This document shows positions 18,134 through 26,650 of a stretch of 64,000 nucleotides of DNA, in pieces. The position numbers and the translations under genes were made by a program. Position 1 is the first letter of the stretch. Every line of letters begins with the position of its first letter. The notes beneath the pieces are model-generated. The model was not told where the DNA came from and did no database searches. It was given only the letters and a program-made list of their open reading frames with translations. Origin of the DNA: Poriferisodalis sp965215815 (lineage in GTDB: Bacteria; Actinomycetota; Acidimicrobiia; Acidimicrobiales; Poriferisodalaceae); assembly GCF_965215815.1 (NCBI RefSeq), contig NZ_CBDCEO010000013.1:2232001-2296000 (forward strand), written 5' to 3'.

Positions 18134-19123
18134 TCAGGCCGTTGCCGGGCGCAGTGGACAGCGCGACGCTGTGCCGTTGAGAGTTCCGGCCACCACATCG
18201 CACAGCGCAGCAGGTTGCTCGCTGTAGTCATACCAAGTGAACGACAACACATCCCAGCCGGCGGTCGTCAGCCGGTTCCGGCGACGTCGGTCATTCACGA
18301 ACGAGTCTCGGTTGTGGTGCCAGCGGATGCTGTCCAGCTCGATGGCCAGATGGCGCGCCGGATACGCCAAGTCCACCTGAGCGACGAAGTCTCCTTCGAC
18401 GGTGTGTACCCGGTGCTCCAGAGCTGGTTTCGGTAGGCCTGACTCACAAAGCAAGTCACTTACCCAGCGGCTCCAGTCGCTCAATGGCACCCCTCTCTCG
18501 CCAACGCGTTCGTCGAGCACAGCGCGGAGCCGGCGCGTGCCGTTTCTGCCATGGCGCGCATGAGCATCCAGAACTTCGTATAGGTCGTGGTAGCGCAAGC
18601 GGTCGTCGCGCAAGACGGCGTCAATGGCCCGTTGGAGTCGCTCGCGGCTGACCACTCCGGCGAGGTCGAGCACGGTACGTGACAGCCCCGTGCAGGGTAT
18701 GCCGTGAAGCGTCACCGGCTTGGTCGAGTCCATCTGCGCGGATCGGTGCACGATGACTCCGACTGCGGATCTGGCACGGTTCTGGCCAACCACCAGCTCA
18801 GGACGCCCGAATCTGAATCCTTCGATGCCATGCAGGGCGGCTGCGGACCGATGACTCGCCAAGCCGTCGTAGGCGATGCAAGCGGCCAGCAGTTTGGAAT
18901 GTGGTGTGATCGGCACAGCCGAGTTTTGGTACACGCCTGGCCCGACGCGTCGCCAGCGACTGGCACCGACGCGGCGTTGTATCTGTTGGCGGCTCATGCC
19001 AGCCGACCGAGCTTGGACGAGCGAGACAAGTCCGTGCTGCCGTCGCATGTGGAACTCGAGGCGTACTTCGTCGACCTGCACCTCGCCGCCGCCCGTCGCC
19101 TGCTTGGCAGTCTCCAATCTCAT
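18134..19123 (-). CDS. AbiEi-antitoxin-like HTH plus DUF559 (Vsr-like nuclease fold) protein
   Basis: A 329-residue protein. The N-terminal winged-helix part reads HGLVSLVQARSAGMSRQQIQ and WRRVGPGVYQNSAVP (~30-75). A middle domain has LASHRSAAALHGI. A C-terminal DUF559/endonuclease-like domain carries QVDLAYPARHLAIELDSIRW (~255-274) followed by DRRRRNRLTTAGW and VLSFTW, the PD-(D/E)xK-like core of the Vsr-type family. Such genes are common orphans in actinobacterial accessory DNA. An internal ATG (19,045) is an alternative start. The gene is enclosed by palindromic repeats A and B and preceded by an AT-rich stretch (19,122-19,165), unlike its surroundings, which suggests horizontal mobility. 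Nuclease activity is inferred. Confidence 0.8.
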   Translation of the reverse strand: MRLETAKQATGGGEVQVDEVRLEFHMRRQHGLVSLVQARSAGMSRQQIQRRVGASRWRRVGPGVYQNSAVPITPHSKLLAACIAYDGLASHRSAAALHGIEGFRFGRPELVVGQNRARSAVGVIVHRSAQMDSTKPVTLHGIPCTGLSRTVLDLAGVVSRERLQRAIDAVLRDDRLRYHDLYEVLDAHARHGRNGTRRLRAVLDERVGERGVPLSDWSRWVSDLLCESGLPKPALEHRVHTVEGDFVAQVDLAYPARHLAIELDSIRWHHNRDSFVNDRRRRNRLTTAGWDVLSFTWYDYSEQPAALCDVVAGTLNGTASRCPLRPATA

Positions 19124-19193
19124 ATAGTCTTGAAATTAACTGAAAAATAATAAAACTTGATGTGCGTTTTGGGAATCGTTCGGGCCTCCCCTC

Positions 19194-19240
19194 ATATCTG
19201 TGCAGATTTGCCCGCTGTGCGAGCATTTCTGCACAGATAT
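19194..19240. repeat. intergenic palindromic repeat, copy B (best preserved)
   Basis: Near-perfect inverted repeat: 22-nt arms 19,194-19,215 and 19,219-19,240 around TGT. The right arm reads GCGAGCATTTCTGCACAGAT followed by AT. Only two mismatches separate the arms. It lies upstream of both the DUF559 gene and coxD. Confidence 0.85.
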
Positions 19241-19319
19241 GGCATGGCAGGGTCGGTTACGGCTAGCTGGCCCGGTGTGACCCTCCCGACCGCACCAGCG
19301 TGAGCGCAAGGTCGTAGCC

Positions 19320-20234
19320 TTGGCCGCCGTGTTCAAGGCGCCCAGTACTCCTGCTGAGGTCTCGGCTGCCCTGTCCCGGCACGGGTACCTGCCCGACGAG
19401 GGACTCTCCACGGTGGTGTACCTGTCGATCACGATGGGACGGCCGCTGTTCCTCGAAGGCGACGCTGGCGTCGGCAAGACCGAGTTGGCCAAGGTGCTCG
19501 CAGCATGGACCGGTGGGGATTTCATTCGCCTGCAGTGCTACGAGGGCATCGATGCGGCGCAGGCGCTCTACGAATGGGACTACACGCGCCAGCTGCTGCA
19601 CCTGCGCACCGCGGAAGCGGCAGGACGTGCCGCTGCCGACGCCGAGGCCATCGAGGACGAGCTGTACTCCGAACGCTTTCTGATCCGCCGCCCGCTGCTG
19701 CAGGCCATCGACCACGACAACTCCACGCCGGCGGTGTTGCTGATTGACGAGGTGGACCGCGCCGACGACGAATTCGAGGCCTTCCTGCTGGAAGTGCTCT
19801 CCGACTTCACCGTTACCGTGCCCGAGCTGGGCACCATCACCGCTGCGACCCCGCCGCTCGTAGTGGTCACTTCGAATCGCACCCGTGACGTTCACGACGC
19901 TCTCAAGCGACGGTGCCTGTACCACTGGGTTGCGCACCCGTCTGTGGAGCGTGAGGTCGAGATCGTCAAACTCAAGCTGCCCGACGTGGACGGCACGCTC
20001 GCCAGGCAGGTCGCGTCGGCCGTGTCTGCCATGCGGGAGATGCGGCTCTACAAGCCGCCCGGCGTCGCAGAGACCATCGACTGGGCCACCGCGCTGGGCC
20101 GTTTGGGCGCATCGGAGCTGGACACTCCGATGCTCGAGGCGACGCTCGGGACGGTGCTCAAGTACCGCGAGGACCAGCAGCGGGTCACCTCGGTGGGCAT
20201 GGAGATGATCATGGCCGCCGTCGCCGAGGCCTGA
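19320..20234 (+). CDS. coxD: MoxR-family AAA+ ATPase, CoxD type
   Basis: A 304-residue AAA+ ATPase. Walker A is LEGDAGVGKTELAK (~44-57), Walker B is VLLIDEVDRAD (~140-150), sensor-1 is VVTSNRTRDV, and RRCLYHWV supplies the arginine finger region. In CO dehydrogenase operons CoxD works with CoxE to assemble the Cu/Mo active site. The start is uncertain: TTG at 19,320 or GTG at 19,329, both in frame. coxE follows after 28 nt. It opens the maturation cluster that runs to coxG. Confidence 0.88.
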   Translation: MAAVFKAPSTPAEVSAALSRHGYLPDEGLSTVVYLSITMGRPLFLEGDAGVGKTELAKVLAAWTGGDFIRLQCYEGIDAAQALYEWDYTRQLLHLRTAEAAGRAAADAEAIEDELYSERFLIRRPLLQAIDHDNSTPAVLLIDEVDRADDEFEAFLLEVLSDFTVTVPELGTITAATPPLVVVTSNRTRDVHDALKRRCLYHWVAHPSVEREVEIVKLKLPDVDGTLARQVASAVSAMREMRLYKPPGVAETIDWATALGRLGASELDTPMLEATLGTVLKYREDQQRVTSVGMEMIMAAVAEA

Positions 20235-20262
20235 CGCGGTCGAGAAGCAGTACGGGCGGGAC

Positions 20263-21462
20263 ATGGCGGCCGCTGGGAGCGCCGGAACCACGGAGCCATC
20301 GCTGCCTCGTGCGACGAACGGTTTCGACGAGCCGCCCAACGGGCTGGTGAACGAGCCTGAACGCCTGGCATCTGCGTTCAGCGCGATCTTGCGAGGTGCC
20401 GGCCTCGTCATCACGATCCGCCGGGTAATGGCGTTTACCGAGGCACTGCGACTTCTTGGCGCTGAGCGGCGCGACAGCGTCTATTGGGCGGGACGAGCAA
20501 CGTTGGTGGGCAGTCCCGCCGACATCGGCCTGTACGACCGGGCCTTCGCCGTGTTCTGGGAAGGCCGCGAGCCAAGCGGCATCGTCGTCCAACTGCCCCC
20601 CATTTCGGTGACGCTTGCCACCGATACCGACGACGAGGGCGCCGCCCCGCCACCCGACGACGACGGCCAACCCGACAGCGGTCCGACGCTGCGCGTTCGT
20701 TACAGCGATGTCGAGACGCTGCGTCATAAGGACTTCGCCGACTGCAGCGACGCGGAGCTGACAGAGCTCCATTCGTTGATGAGCGGGCTTCGATTCAATG
20801 CCGTGACTCGCCGCTCGCGTCGGGCAGTGAGGGCCAAGCGGTTCACCCGCCGACCCGACCTGCGCCGCACCATTCGCCGTGCCTTGCGCACCGGAGGCGA
20901 GGCGATCCAGCGCGAGTTCCTCAAGGGGGACCGCAAGCCGAGGCGGGTCGTGCTGCTGCTCGACGTGTCGGGGTCGATGGAGCCGTACGCCAGGGCGCTC
21001 GTGCGCTTCGCTCATGCGGCGGTCGTGGGCCGGGCCCGGGTCGAGGCGTTCACCATCGGCACCCGCCTGACGAGGGTGACCCGTGAGCTGTCGTCACGTG
21101 ATCCCGACGCTGGCCTGCGAGACGCCGCAGAGTCGGTGCAGGACTGGTCGGGCGGTACCCGGCTGGGCGCGACGCTGCACGAGTTCAACGACAAGTGGGG
21201 GGTGCGGGGCCACGCCCGCGGCGCGATCGTGGTGGTTGTCTCGGACGGCTGGGACCGCGGCACTCCTGACGAACTCGAAGAGCAGATGGCCCGCCTGCAT
21301 CGGGTCACGCATCGGCTGGTGTGGGTGAATCCGCTGAAGCACACACCCGGCTACGCGCCACTGGCGCGGGGCATGGCCGCAGCGCTGCCGCACGTCGACG
21401 ACTTCATCGAAGGCCACTCGTTCGACTCGCTCGAACAGCTGGCCGCGACCATTGCAGCATGA
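20263..21462 (+). CDS. coxE: VWA-domain protein, CoxE type
   Basis: A 399-residue protein with a C-terminal von Willebrand A domain. The MIDAS motif is LLLDVSGSMEPYARALVRFA (~228-247), with the downstream DWSGGTRLG threonine loop and VVVVSDGWDRG. The N-terminal half is a helical region typical of the CoxE family. MoxR-VWA pairs act as metal-centre assembly or chaperone modules. It is adjacent to coxD and upstream of the xdhC genes. Confidence 0.88.
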   Translation: MAAAGSAGTTEPSLPRATNGFDEPPNGLVNEPERLASAFSAILRGAGLVITIRRVMAFTEALRLLGAERRDSVYWAGRATLVGSPADIGLYDRAFAVFWEGREPSGIVVQLPPISVTLATDTDDEGAAPPPDDDGQPDSGPTLRVRYSDVETLRHKDFADCSDAELTELHSLMSGLRFNAVTRRSRRAVRAKRFTRRPDLRRTIRRALRTGGEAIQREFLKGDRKPRRVVLLLDVSGSMEPYARALVRFAHAAVVGRARVEAFTIGTRLTRVTRELSSRDPDAGLRDAAESVQDWSGGTRLGATLHEFNDKWGVRGHARGAIVVVVSDGWDRGTPDELEEQMARLHRVTHRLVWVNPLKHTPGYAPLARGMAAALPHVDDFIEGHSFDSLEQLAATIAA

Positions 21463-21525
21463 GGACGGCCCCGACTCAACGACCTCGAGCGACGCGAAGC
21501 ACCGCTGTGCAGCGAGACTGATCAG

Positions 21526-21843
21526 ATGGACGAGCTCTTGGACGACATCGACCGGTGGCGAATCGCAGGTCAGCGAGTCGCGGTCGCCCGGGTGGTGGAC
21601 ATCGAGGGGTCAGGGCCTCGCGACCCGGGGGCGGCGATGGCAGTCAACGAGGACGGCGAAGTTGCGGGCTCGGTCTCGGGCGGCTGTGTCGAGGGCGCTG
21701 TCGTAGGCGAGGCCTTGGCATTGCTGGCGGGAAGCCGCGGCGCGGGCATCACGACATTCGGCTACAGCGACGACGAGGCGTTTTCGGTCGGACTCACGTG
21801 CGGCGGCACCATCCACCTGTTCGTGGAGGTACTCAACTGGTGA
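21526..21843 (+). CDS. XdhC/CoxI-family protein, short N-terminal-domain form
   Basis: A 105-residue stand-alone XdhC_CoxI domain. It contains VAVARVVDIEGSGPRDPGAA and the conserved VSGGCVEGAVV (~51-61), ending in TCGGTIHLFVE. XdhC proteins bind the molybdenum cofactor and help sulfurate and insert it into molybdenum hydroxylases. It lacks the Rossmann half. Its stop overlaps the start of the second xdhC gene (GTGA), so the two are translationally coupled and may work as one complex. Confidence 0.85.
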   Translation: MDELLDDIDRWRIAGQRVAVARVVDIEGSGPRDPGAAMAVNEDGEVAGSVSGGCVEGAVVGEALALLAGSRGAGITTFGYSDDEAFSVGLTCGGTIHLFVEVLNW

Positions 21844-22622
21844 CCAGCCTCTACGAGGTGTTCCGCGACGCCATCCGGGCCGAGGAACCGGTTGCTCTGG
21901 CGACGGTCATCGAAGGACCTGATGCCGGTGTGAAACTCCTCGTACGGCCTGACGAACCAACGCTGGGCAACCTGGGCGACGCCGACCTTGATCGGGTTGT
22001 CGAACGCGACGCCCTCGGGATGCTCGACGCCGGCATCAGCGAGGTACGCCACTACGGCCAGCACGGAGAGGCCCGCCAGATGGACCTCAGCGTGTTCGTG
22101 GAGTGCCATGCCCGGCGCCCGCATATGGTCATCTTCGGCGCTGTCGACTTCACCCGCGCTCTCGCCTCCCAGGCCAAGCTGCTCGGCTACCGCGTCACGG
22201 TCTGCGATGCACGGGAGGTGTTCGCTACCAAGCGTCGCTTCCCGATGGCCGACGAGGTGGTTGTGGATTGGCCGAATCGCTTGCTCGACCGGATCGGCGA
22301 TGATTTAGGCCCCAGAGATGCCGTGTGCGTGCTCACCCACGACCACAAGTTCGACGTGCCTGCAATCGTGGGCGCCCTGCCGACCCGCGTGGGCTTTCTC
22401 GGCGCCATGGGCTCGCGCACAACACACGAGAAACGATCCGAGCGCCTACGCGAAGCCGGTGTCACCGACGAAGAACTCGCCCGCGTCGCCGCCCCCATAG
22501 GCCTGGACATCGGCGGCCGCACCCCCGAAGAAACCGCCGTGTCCATCGTTGCCGAGATCATCGCGGCCAGAACGGGTCGCAAGGCCCCCCGCCTCAGCGA
22601 AGGCAAGGGCCGCATCCACTAG
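21840..22622 (+). CDS. XdhC/CoxF-family molybdenum cofactor insertion protein
   Basis: A 260-residue protein with a degenerate XdhC_CoxI N-terminal domain (VALATVIEGPDAGVKLLVRP) and a Rossmann-like C-terminal domain (MVIFGAVDFTRALASQAKLL, later LTHDHKFDVPAIVGAL and the GFLGAMGSRTTHEKR signature). It starts at the GTG overlapping the previous stop. The complete two-domain form resembles the XdhC that delivers sulfurated Moco. Confidence 0.88.
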   Translation: MTSLYEVFRDAIRAEEPVALATVIEGPDAGVKLLVRPDEPTLGNLGDADLDRVVERDALGMLDAGISEVRHYGQHGEARQMDLSVFVECHARRPHMVIFGAVDFTRALASQAKLLGYRVTVCDAREVFATKRRFPMADEVVVDWPNRLLDRIGDDLGPRDAVCVLTHDHKFDVPAIVGALPTRVGFLGAMGSRTTHEKRSERLREAGVTDEELARVAAPIGLDIGGRTPEETAVSIVAEIIAARTGRKAPRLSEGKGRIH

Positions 22623-22672
22623 CCCAAAGGCCCGCCCACCCCGGGGCACGGAACCGCGTAGCGAGTGGCAGG

Positions 22673-22678
22673 TAGCGT
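22673..22678 (+). promoter_or_regulatory. -10 box TAGCGT before acyl-CoA dehydrogenase
   Basis: TAGCGT lies 7 nt before the ATG at 22,686 and supports that start over the in-frame GTG at 22,665. Confidence 0.4.
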
Positions 22679-22685
22679 CAGCAAG

Positions 22686-23852
22686 ATGGAGTTCACGACA
22701 AGCGAGGATCACGAGGCGATCCGCGAAGGCGTCCGACGGGTCTGCGCCGACTTCCCCGACGAGTACTGGCGCGACCGCGACGAGAACCACGAGTTCCCCT
22801 GGGACTTCTACAACGCCATGGCCGAAGGAGGCTGGATCGGTATCGCGATTCCCACCGAGTTCGGCGGCGGCGGCCAGGGCATCACCGAGGCCTCGATCGT
22901 GCTCGAGGAGGTGGCCGCCAGCGGTGCGGCCATGAACGGTTGCTCGGCGCTGCACCTGTCCATCTTCGGTATGGAGCCGGTGCGCAAGTACGGCTCCGAT
23001 GCGCTCGTCAAGGAGTTCCTGCCCGGCGTAGCCGACGGCTCCATCCATGCGGCGTTTGGCGTGACCGAGCCCGATGCGGGCACCGATACGACGTCGATTC
23101 GCACCCGGGCGGTGCGCGACGGTGACGAGTACGTGATCCACGGCGCCAAGGTGTGGACCACCAAAGCCCCGTATTGCGACGTGTGCCTGCTGCTGGTGCG
23201 CACCACGCCGAAGGAAGAGTGCGATGGCCCGACGAGAGGCATGACGCTGCTGCTCGTCGACCTGCAGGATCCCGCGGTCGACATCACGCCAATTCCCAAG
23301 GTGGGCCGTAACGCGGTGGTGTCCTGCGAAGTCCGCTACGACGGGTTGCGGGTTCCCCTCAGCCGCCGCGTCGGTGAAGAGGGCGAAGGCTTCCGCTACA
23401 TCCTTGACGGACTCAACCCTGAGCGCATCCTGATCTCCGCCGAGGCGCTGGGCATCGGCCGGGTCGCGCTGCGACGCGCCGTCGAGTACGCCAAGGGCCG
23501 AGTCATCTTCGGACGTCCGATCGGGCAGAACCAGGGAATCGCATTCCCGCTGGCGGACAGCCACGCTCGGCTTCACGCGGCCGAGCTTGTGGTGCGCGAC
23601 GCGTCGTGGCGTTACGACAATGGCCTCGACTGCGGCGCGCAGGCCAACTTGGCGAAGTACCTGGCGTCGGAAGCCGCGTTCGAGTGCACGGACCGGGCCA
23701 TGCAGACTCATGGAGGGTTCGGCTATGCCAAGGAATACGACGTGGAGCGCTACTGGCGCGAGGCAAGGCTCATGAAGATCGCCCCGGTCAGCCAGGAGAT
23801 GGTCTTGAACTTCGTGTCGTCGAAGGTGCTGGGCCTGCCCCGCTCGTACTAG
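22686..23852 (+). CDS. acyl-CoA dehydrogenase
   Basis: A 388-residue flavoprotein for alpha,beta-dehydrogenation of acyl-CoA thioesters. The FAD-binding segment FGVTEPDAGTDTTSIRTRA (~122-140) and KVWTTKAP are present, as is the C-terminal THGGFGYAKEYDVERYWREA. The usual IYEGT element after this helix is replaced by KIAPVSQEM, as in a subgroup of actinobacterial family members, so the catalytic base cannot be placed by motif. It sits inside the cox accessory cluster, but this need not mean a functional link. Confidence 0.9.
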   Translation: MEFTTSEDHEAIREGVRRVCADFPDEYWRDRDENHEFPWDFYNAMAEGGWIGIAIPTEFGGGGQGITEASIVLEEVAASGAAMNGCSALHLSIFGMEPVRKYGSDALVKEFLPGVADGSIHAAFGVTEPDAGTDTTSIRTRAVRDGDEYVIHGAKVWTTKAPYCDVCLLLVRTTPKEECDGPTRGMTLLLVDLQDPAVDITPIPKVGRNAVVSCEVRYDGLRVPLSRRVGEEGEGFRYILDGLNPERILISAEALGIGRVALRRAVEYAKGRVIFGRPIGQNQGIAFPLADSHARLHAAELVVRDASWRYDNGLDCGAQANLAKYLASEAAFECTDRAMQTHGGFGYAKEYDVERYWREARLMKIAPVSQEMVLNFVSSKVLGLPRSY

Positions 23853-23898
23853 TGACATCCAGCCGGCTGGCCAGGCAAAGACGGGAAGGCTGAATCCG

Positions 23899-24465
23899 GT
23901 GAGTACTGCGGGGGTGTTGCTGGCCGCAGGGGCTGGGACGCGATTCACCGCCTCTCAGCACAAGCTGCTTGCGATGATCGACGGCCGAAGTGTGGTGAGC
24001 AGAGCGCTCGAATCGCTGCTCCAGGCATCGCTGGACGCCGTCGCCGTCGTGACCGGCGCCGTTGACCTCACCGGCGCGCTCGCTGATGCACGTCACGAGA
24101 TTGCGCTGATCTCCAACGAACGCTGGGCGTCGGGTATTGCGTCATCGGTACGGTGCGCCGCCGGTTGGGCAGAACGGCAGGGCCACGAAGCAGTCGTGGT
24201 AGGCCTTGCCGACCAGCCGTTCGTGACGTCCGGGGCATGGCGTGCTGTGGCCACAAGCGGTGGGTCCATTTCGGTTGCCACCTACGGCGGTCGGCGAGGA
24301 AACCCGGTCCGTCTGGCACGCGAGGTCTGGCCGCTGCTGCCGCACGACGGCGATGAGGGGGCCCGAACAGTGATGCGCCGATTTCCCGAAATCGTGGTGC
24401 CGGTAGCCTGCGAAGGGCTACCCGACGACATCGACACCGAGGAGGATCTGAGCCGATGGAGCTGA
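23899..24465 (+). CDS. MobA-like NTP transferase (molybdenum cofactor cytidylyltransferase type)
   Basis: A 188-residue nucleotidyltransferase. The nucleotide loop is VLLAAGAGTRF (~6-16) with the conserved Lys in QHKLL, VVGLADQPFV is the metal-binding acidic loop (~96-105), and GRRGNPVRL follows. MocA-type enzymes attach CMP to Mo-molybdopterin to form the dinucleotide used by CO dehydrogenase and xanthine dehydrogenase families. Its 3' end overlaps coxG by 10 nt. Confidence 0.85.
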   Translation: MSTAGVLLAAGAGTRFTASQHKLLAMIDGRSVVSRALESLLQASLDAVAVVTGAVDLTGALADARHEIALISNERWASGIASSVRCAAGWAERQGHEAVVVGLADQPFVTSGAWRAVATSGGSISVATYGGRRGNPVRLAREVWPLLPHDGDEGARTVMRRFPEIVVPVACEGLPDDIDTEEDLSRWS

Positions 24466-25145
24466 AGAGTGAATTCCGTGTCGGCATTCCAGTCGAGCAG
24501 ACTTGGAACACCCTGACCGACGTCGAGTTCATCGCGCCGTGCATGCCGGGCGCGCAGCTCACCGAGATCGACGGCGATGAGTTCAAGGGCGGTGTGAAGA
24601 TCAAGGTGGGCCCGATCACCGCGCAGTACAAGGGCTCGGCCCGCTTCGTCGAGCTCGACGAAGCCAACCGCCGGATCGTGCTCGAAGCCACCGGCCGAGA
24701 CTCGCGCGGTGCCGGCAATGCAGCCGCTGAGGTGACCGCCGAGATGACTCCCGACGGCGACGGCACGGTCGTGTCGATCACCACCGATCTCAAGATCACG
24801 GGCAAGGTGGCCCAATTCGGCCGCGGGGTCATGGCCGATGTGACCGAGAAGCTCATCGGGCAGTTCGTGAGTTCGCTCGAGGAGAAGCTGTCTGAGATTG
24901 GTGACCAAGAGGACCCCGGTGCTGAGGCGGGCGACGGCTCCGCTGACGACGCTGAACCGACGGGCGAGGCGGCGGAAACTCCCGCAGAGTCAGGCCCCCG
25001 CCAGATCGAAATGGCCGAACCGGAGCCGGTTGACCTGCTCGAAACCGCGGGCAGGCCCTTGCTCAAGCGCCTCCTGGCCCCGCTCGCAGTGGTGGTGTTC
25101 TTCTTGTTCAATCGTCGCCGCAGGCGCAAGCGCCGCCAAGGCTGA
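24456..25145 (+). CDS. coxG: CoxG-family SRPBCC protein with C-terminal membrane anchor
   Basis: A 229-residue protein. Residues ~1-145 form the CoxG/SRPBCC fold (VGIPVEQTWNTLTDVEFIAP, CMPGAQLTEID, KVGPITAQYKG). An acidic linker (~150-190) precedes one TM helix near the end (LAPLAVVVFFLF) and a basic RRRRRKRRQG tail. In carboxidotrophs CoxG recruits CO dehydrogenase to the membrane for quinone reduction. That would apply here if the missing large subunit is encoded elsewhere. Confidence 0.88.
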   Translation: MELKSEFRVGIPVEQTWNTLTDVEFIAPCMPGAQLTEIDGDEFKGGVKIKVGPITAQYKGSARFVELDEANRRIVLEATGRDSRGAGNAAAEVTAEMTPDGDGTVVSITTDLKITGKVAQFGRGVMADVTEKLIGQFVSSLEEKLSEIGDQEDPGAEAGDGSADDAEPTGEAAETPAESGPRQIEMAEPEPVDLLETAGRPLLKRLLAPLAVVVFFLFNRRRRRKRRQG

Positions 25146-25175
25146 GGGTCCGCCGCCGCGACTCCCCGCAGGGCA

Positions 25176-25661
25176 TTGCTTGTCCGTTGCGCTCCCGGCG
25201 CACCCCTGACGCCCGCTCAAGCCGAAGCGGTGGCCGAGTTGCTCGGCCGCCCGCCCCAGTGCGCCTTCGACGTGGCCGTCGCGCACGACGACGGGCGACC
25301 GGTCGTGATTGCAAATGCCCCGCTGCTCGACGACGGACGTCCCATGCCGACTCGCTACTGGCTGGTCGATGCCGACTTGCGCCGGCGAGTGTCCCAGCTT
25401 GAGGGTGACGGCGGTGTCCGGATGGCCGAGGCCGCCATTGACCCAGCGGCGCTCGCTGCTGCCCACCGCTGCTACTCCGCCGAACGGGATGCGCTATTGC
25501 CCCAAGATCACCGCGGACCGCGCCCAAGCGGTGGCGTCGGGGGCACGGCGCAGGGCGTGAAGTGCCTGCATGCGCATCTGGCGTACCGGCTGGCGGGCGG
25601 CGACGATCCCGTCGGTGACTGGGTGCTGGCACGGCTGGGCCCCGACGGGTCGGTTCGGTGA
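25176..25661 (+). CDS. DUF501 domain protein
   Basis: A 161-residue actinobacterial DUF501 protein of unknown function. It has the typical CAFDVAVAHDDGRPVVI, MPTRYWLVD, and the C-terminal GVKCLHAHLAY...DPVGDWVL. There is an in-frame stop at 25,143 and no ATG or GTG before the core, so TTG at 25,176 is the likely start. The gene overlaps ppx (GTGA). In other actinobacteria it follows ftsB directly; here it is the right border of the 17-kb inserted block. Confidence 0.82.
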   Translation: MLVRCAPGAPLTPAQAEAVAELLGRPPQCAFDVAVAHDDGRPVVIANAPLLDDGRPMPTRYWLVDADLRRRVSQLEGDGGVRMAEAAIDPAALAAAHRCYSAERDALLPQDHRGPRPSGGVGGTAQGVKCLHAHLAYRLAGGDDPVGDWVLARLGPDGSVR

Positions 25662-26650
25662 CTGTCGAGAACCCCACCGATCCGGTTGCGGTGGTGGACT
25701 GCGGTACGAACAGCACACGTCTGCTCATCGACGACGGCGAGGGTCTGGGTTTGAGGCTGCAGCGGATCACTGGGCTTGGGCGAGGCGTGGACGCTGGCGG
25801 TCGGCTGCGGGACGACGCCATCGGCCGTGTGCTCGACGTGTTGGGGGAGTACCGCGAGATCATCGAACGCTGTCAGGTGAACTCAGTGCGGGCGGTGGCG
25901 ACCAGCGCTGCGCGCGATGCGACAAACGGCTCCGAATTCCTCCAGACGGCGAGCCACACGCTCGGCACTGAGGTTGAGCTGCTGGACGGTGACAGCGAGG
26001 CGGCCTATGGATTCGCCGGAGCCACCTCGGGTCTCGATGGCGCCCATGCGGGCCCCGCGTTGGTGCTCGACATCGGTGGCGGCTCTACCGAGTTCGCCTA
26101 CGGCACGCCCGCCGCGAACGCCCGCCCGGACGACGCCACGTCAGTCGACATGGGTTCAGTGCGGTGGACCGAGAGATTCCTGGCATCCGATCCCCCTCAC
26201 CCGTCCGAGCTGAGTTCAGCGATCTCGATCGCTCGCCTGTATCTCGACGACATCGACCGTGAGCACCCGGTCATCGGTCGAGGTGCCCCGGCGGCCCGGC
26301 TCGTGGGCGTTGCCGGCACCCTCACGACGGTGGCTGCGGTCGAGATCGGCCTCGATCCCTACGATCCTGATGTGATCGACGGTTTCGTGCTGACCAGGGC
26401 TGCAGCCGAGGACGTGTTCCGCACGCTTGCCACCGAGCGACTGGCCGACCGCGTTCATAATCCGGGCCTGCACGTCGACCGGGCGCCAGTGATCGTGGGC
26501 GGTTGCTGCATCCTGGTCGCCATCATGCGCCACTGGGAAATCGACGAGTGCTTGGTGCGTGAACGCGATCTTCTCGATGGCATTGCCGCCGAGCTGCGCA
26601 CGTCGCAGCGCGCCACGGATACCGCAGGAGGCGCTCATGCCGCTCGGTGA
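25658..26650 (+). CDS. ppx: Ppx/GppA-family exopolyphosphatase
   Basis: A 330-residue ASKHA-fold phosphatase acting on polyphosphate or pppGpp. The phosphate-1 loop is VVDCGTNSTRLLI (~9-21), LLDGDSEAAYGFAGA is present, and the second phosphate loop is VLDIGGGSTEFAYG (~130-143). GVAGTLTTVAAVEIGLDPYD completes the family pattern. It is a short form without the C-terminal HD domain. The start overlaps the DUF501 stop. A polyphosphate kinase 2 gene occurs at 50,307. Confidence 0.92.
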   Translation: MTVENPTDPVAVVDCGTNSTRLLIDDGEGLGLRLQRITGLGRGVDAGGRLRDDAIGRVLDVLGEYREIIERCQVNSVRAVATSAARDATNGSEFLQTASHTLGTEVELLDGDSEAAYGFAGATSGLDGAHAGPALVLDIGGGSTEFAYGTPAANARPDDATSVDMGSVRWTERFLASDPPHPSELSSAISIARLYLDDIDREHPVIGRGAPAARLVGVAGTLTTVAAVEIGLDPYDPDVIDGFVLTRAAAEDVFRTLATERLADRVHNPGLHVDRAPVIVGGCCILVAIMRHWEIDECLVRERDLLDGIAAELRTSQRATDTAGGAHAAR

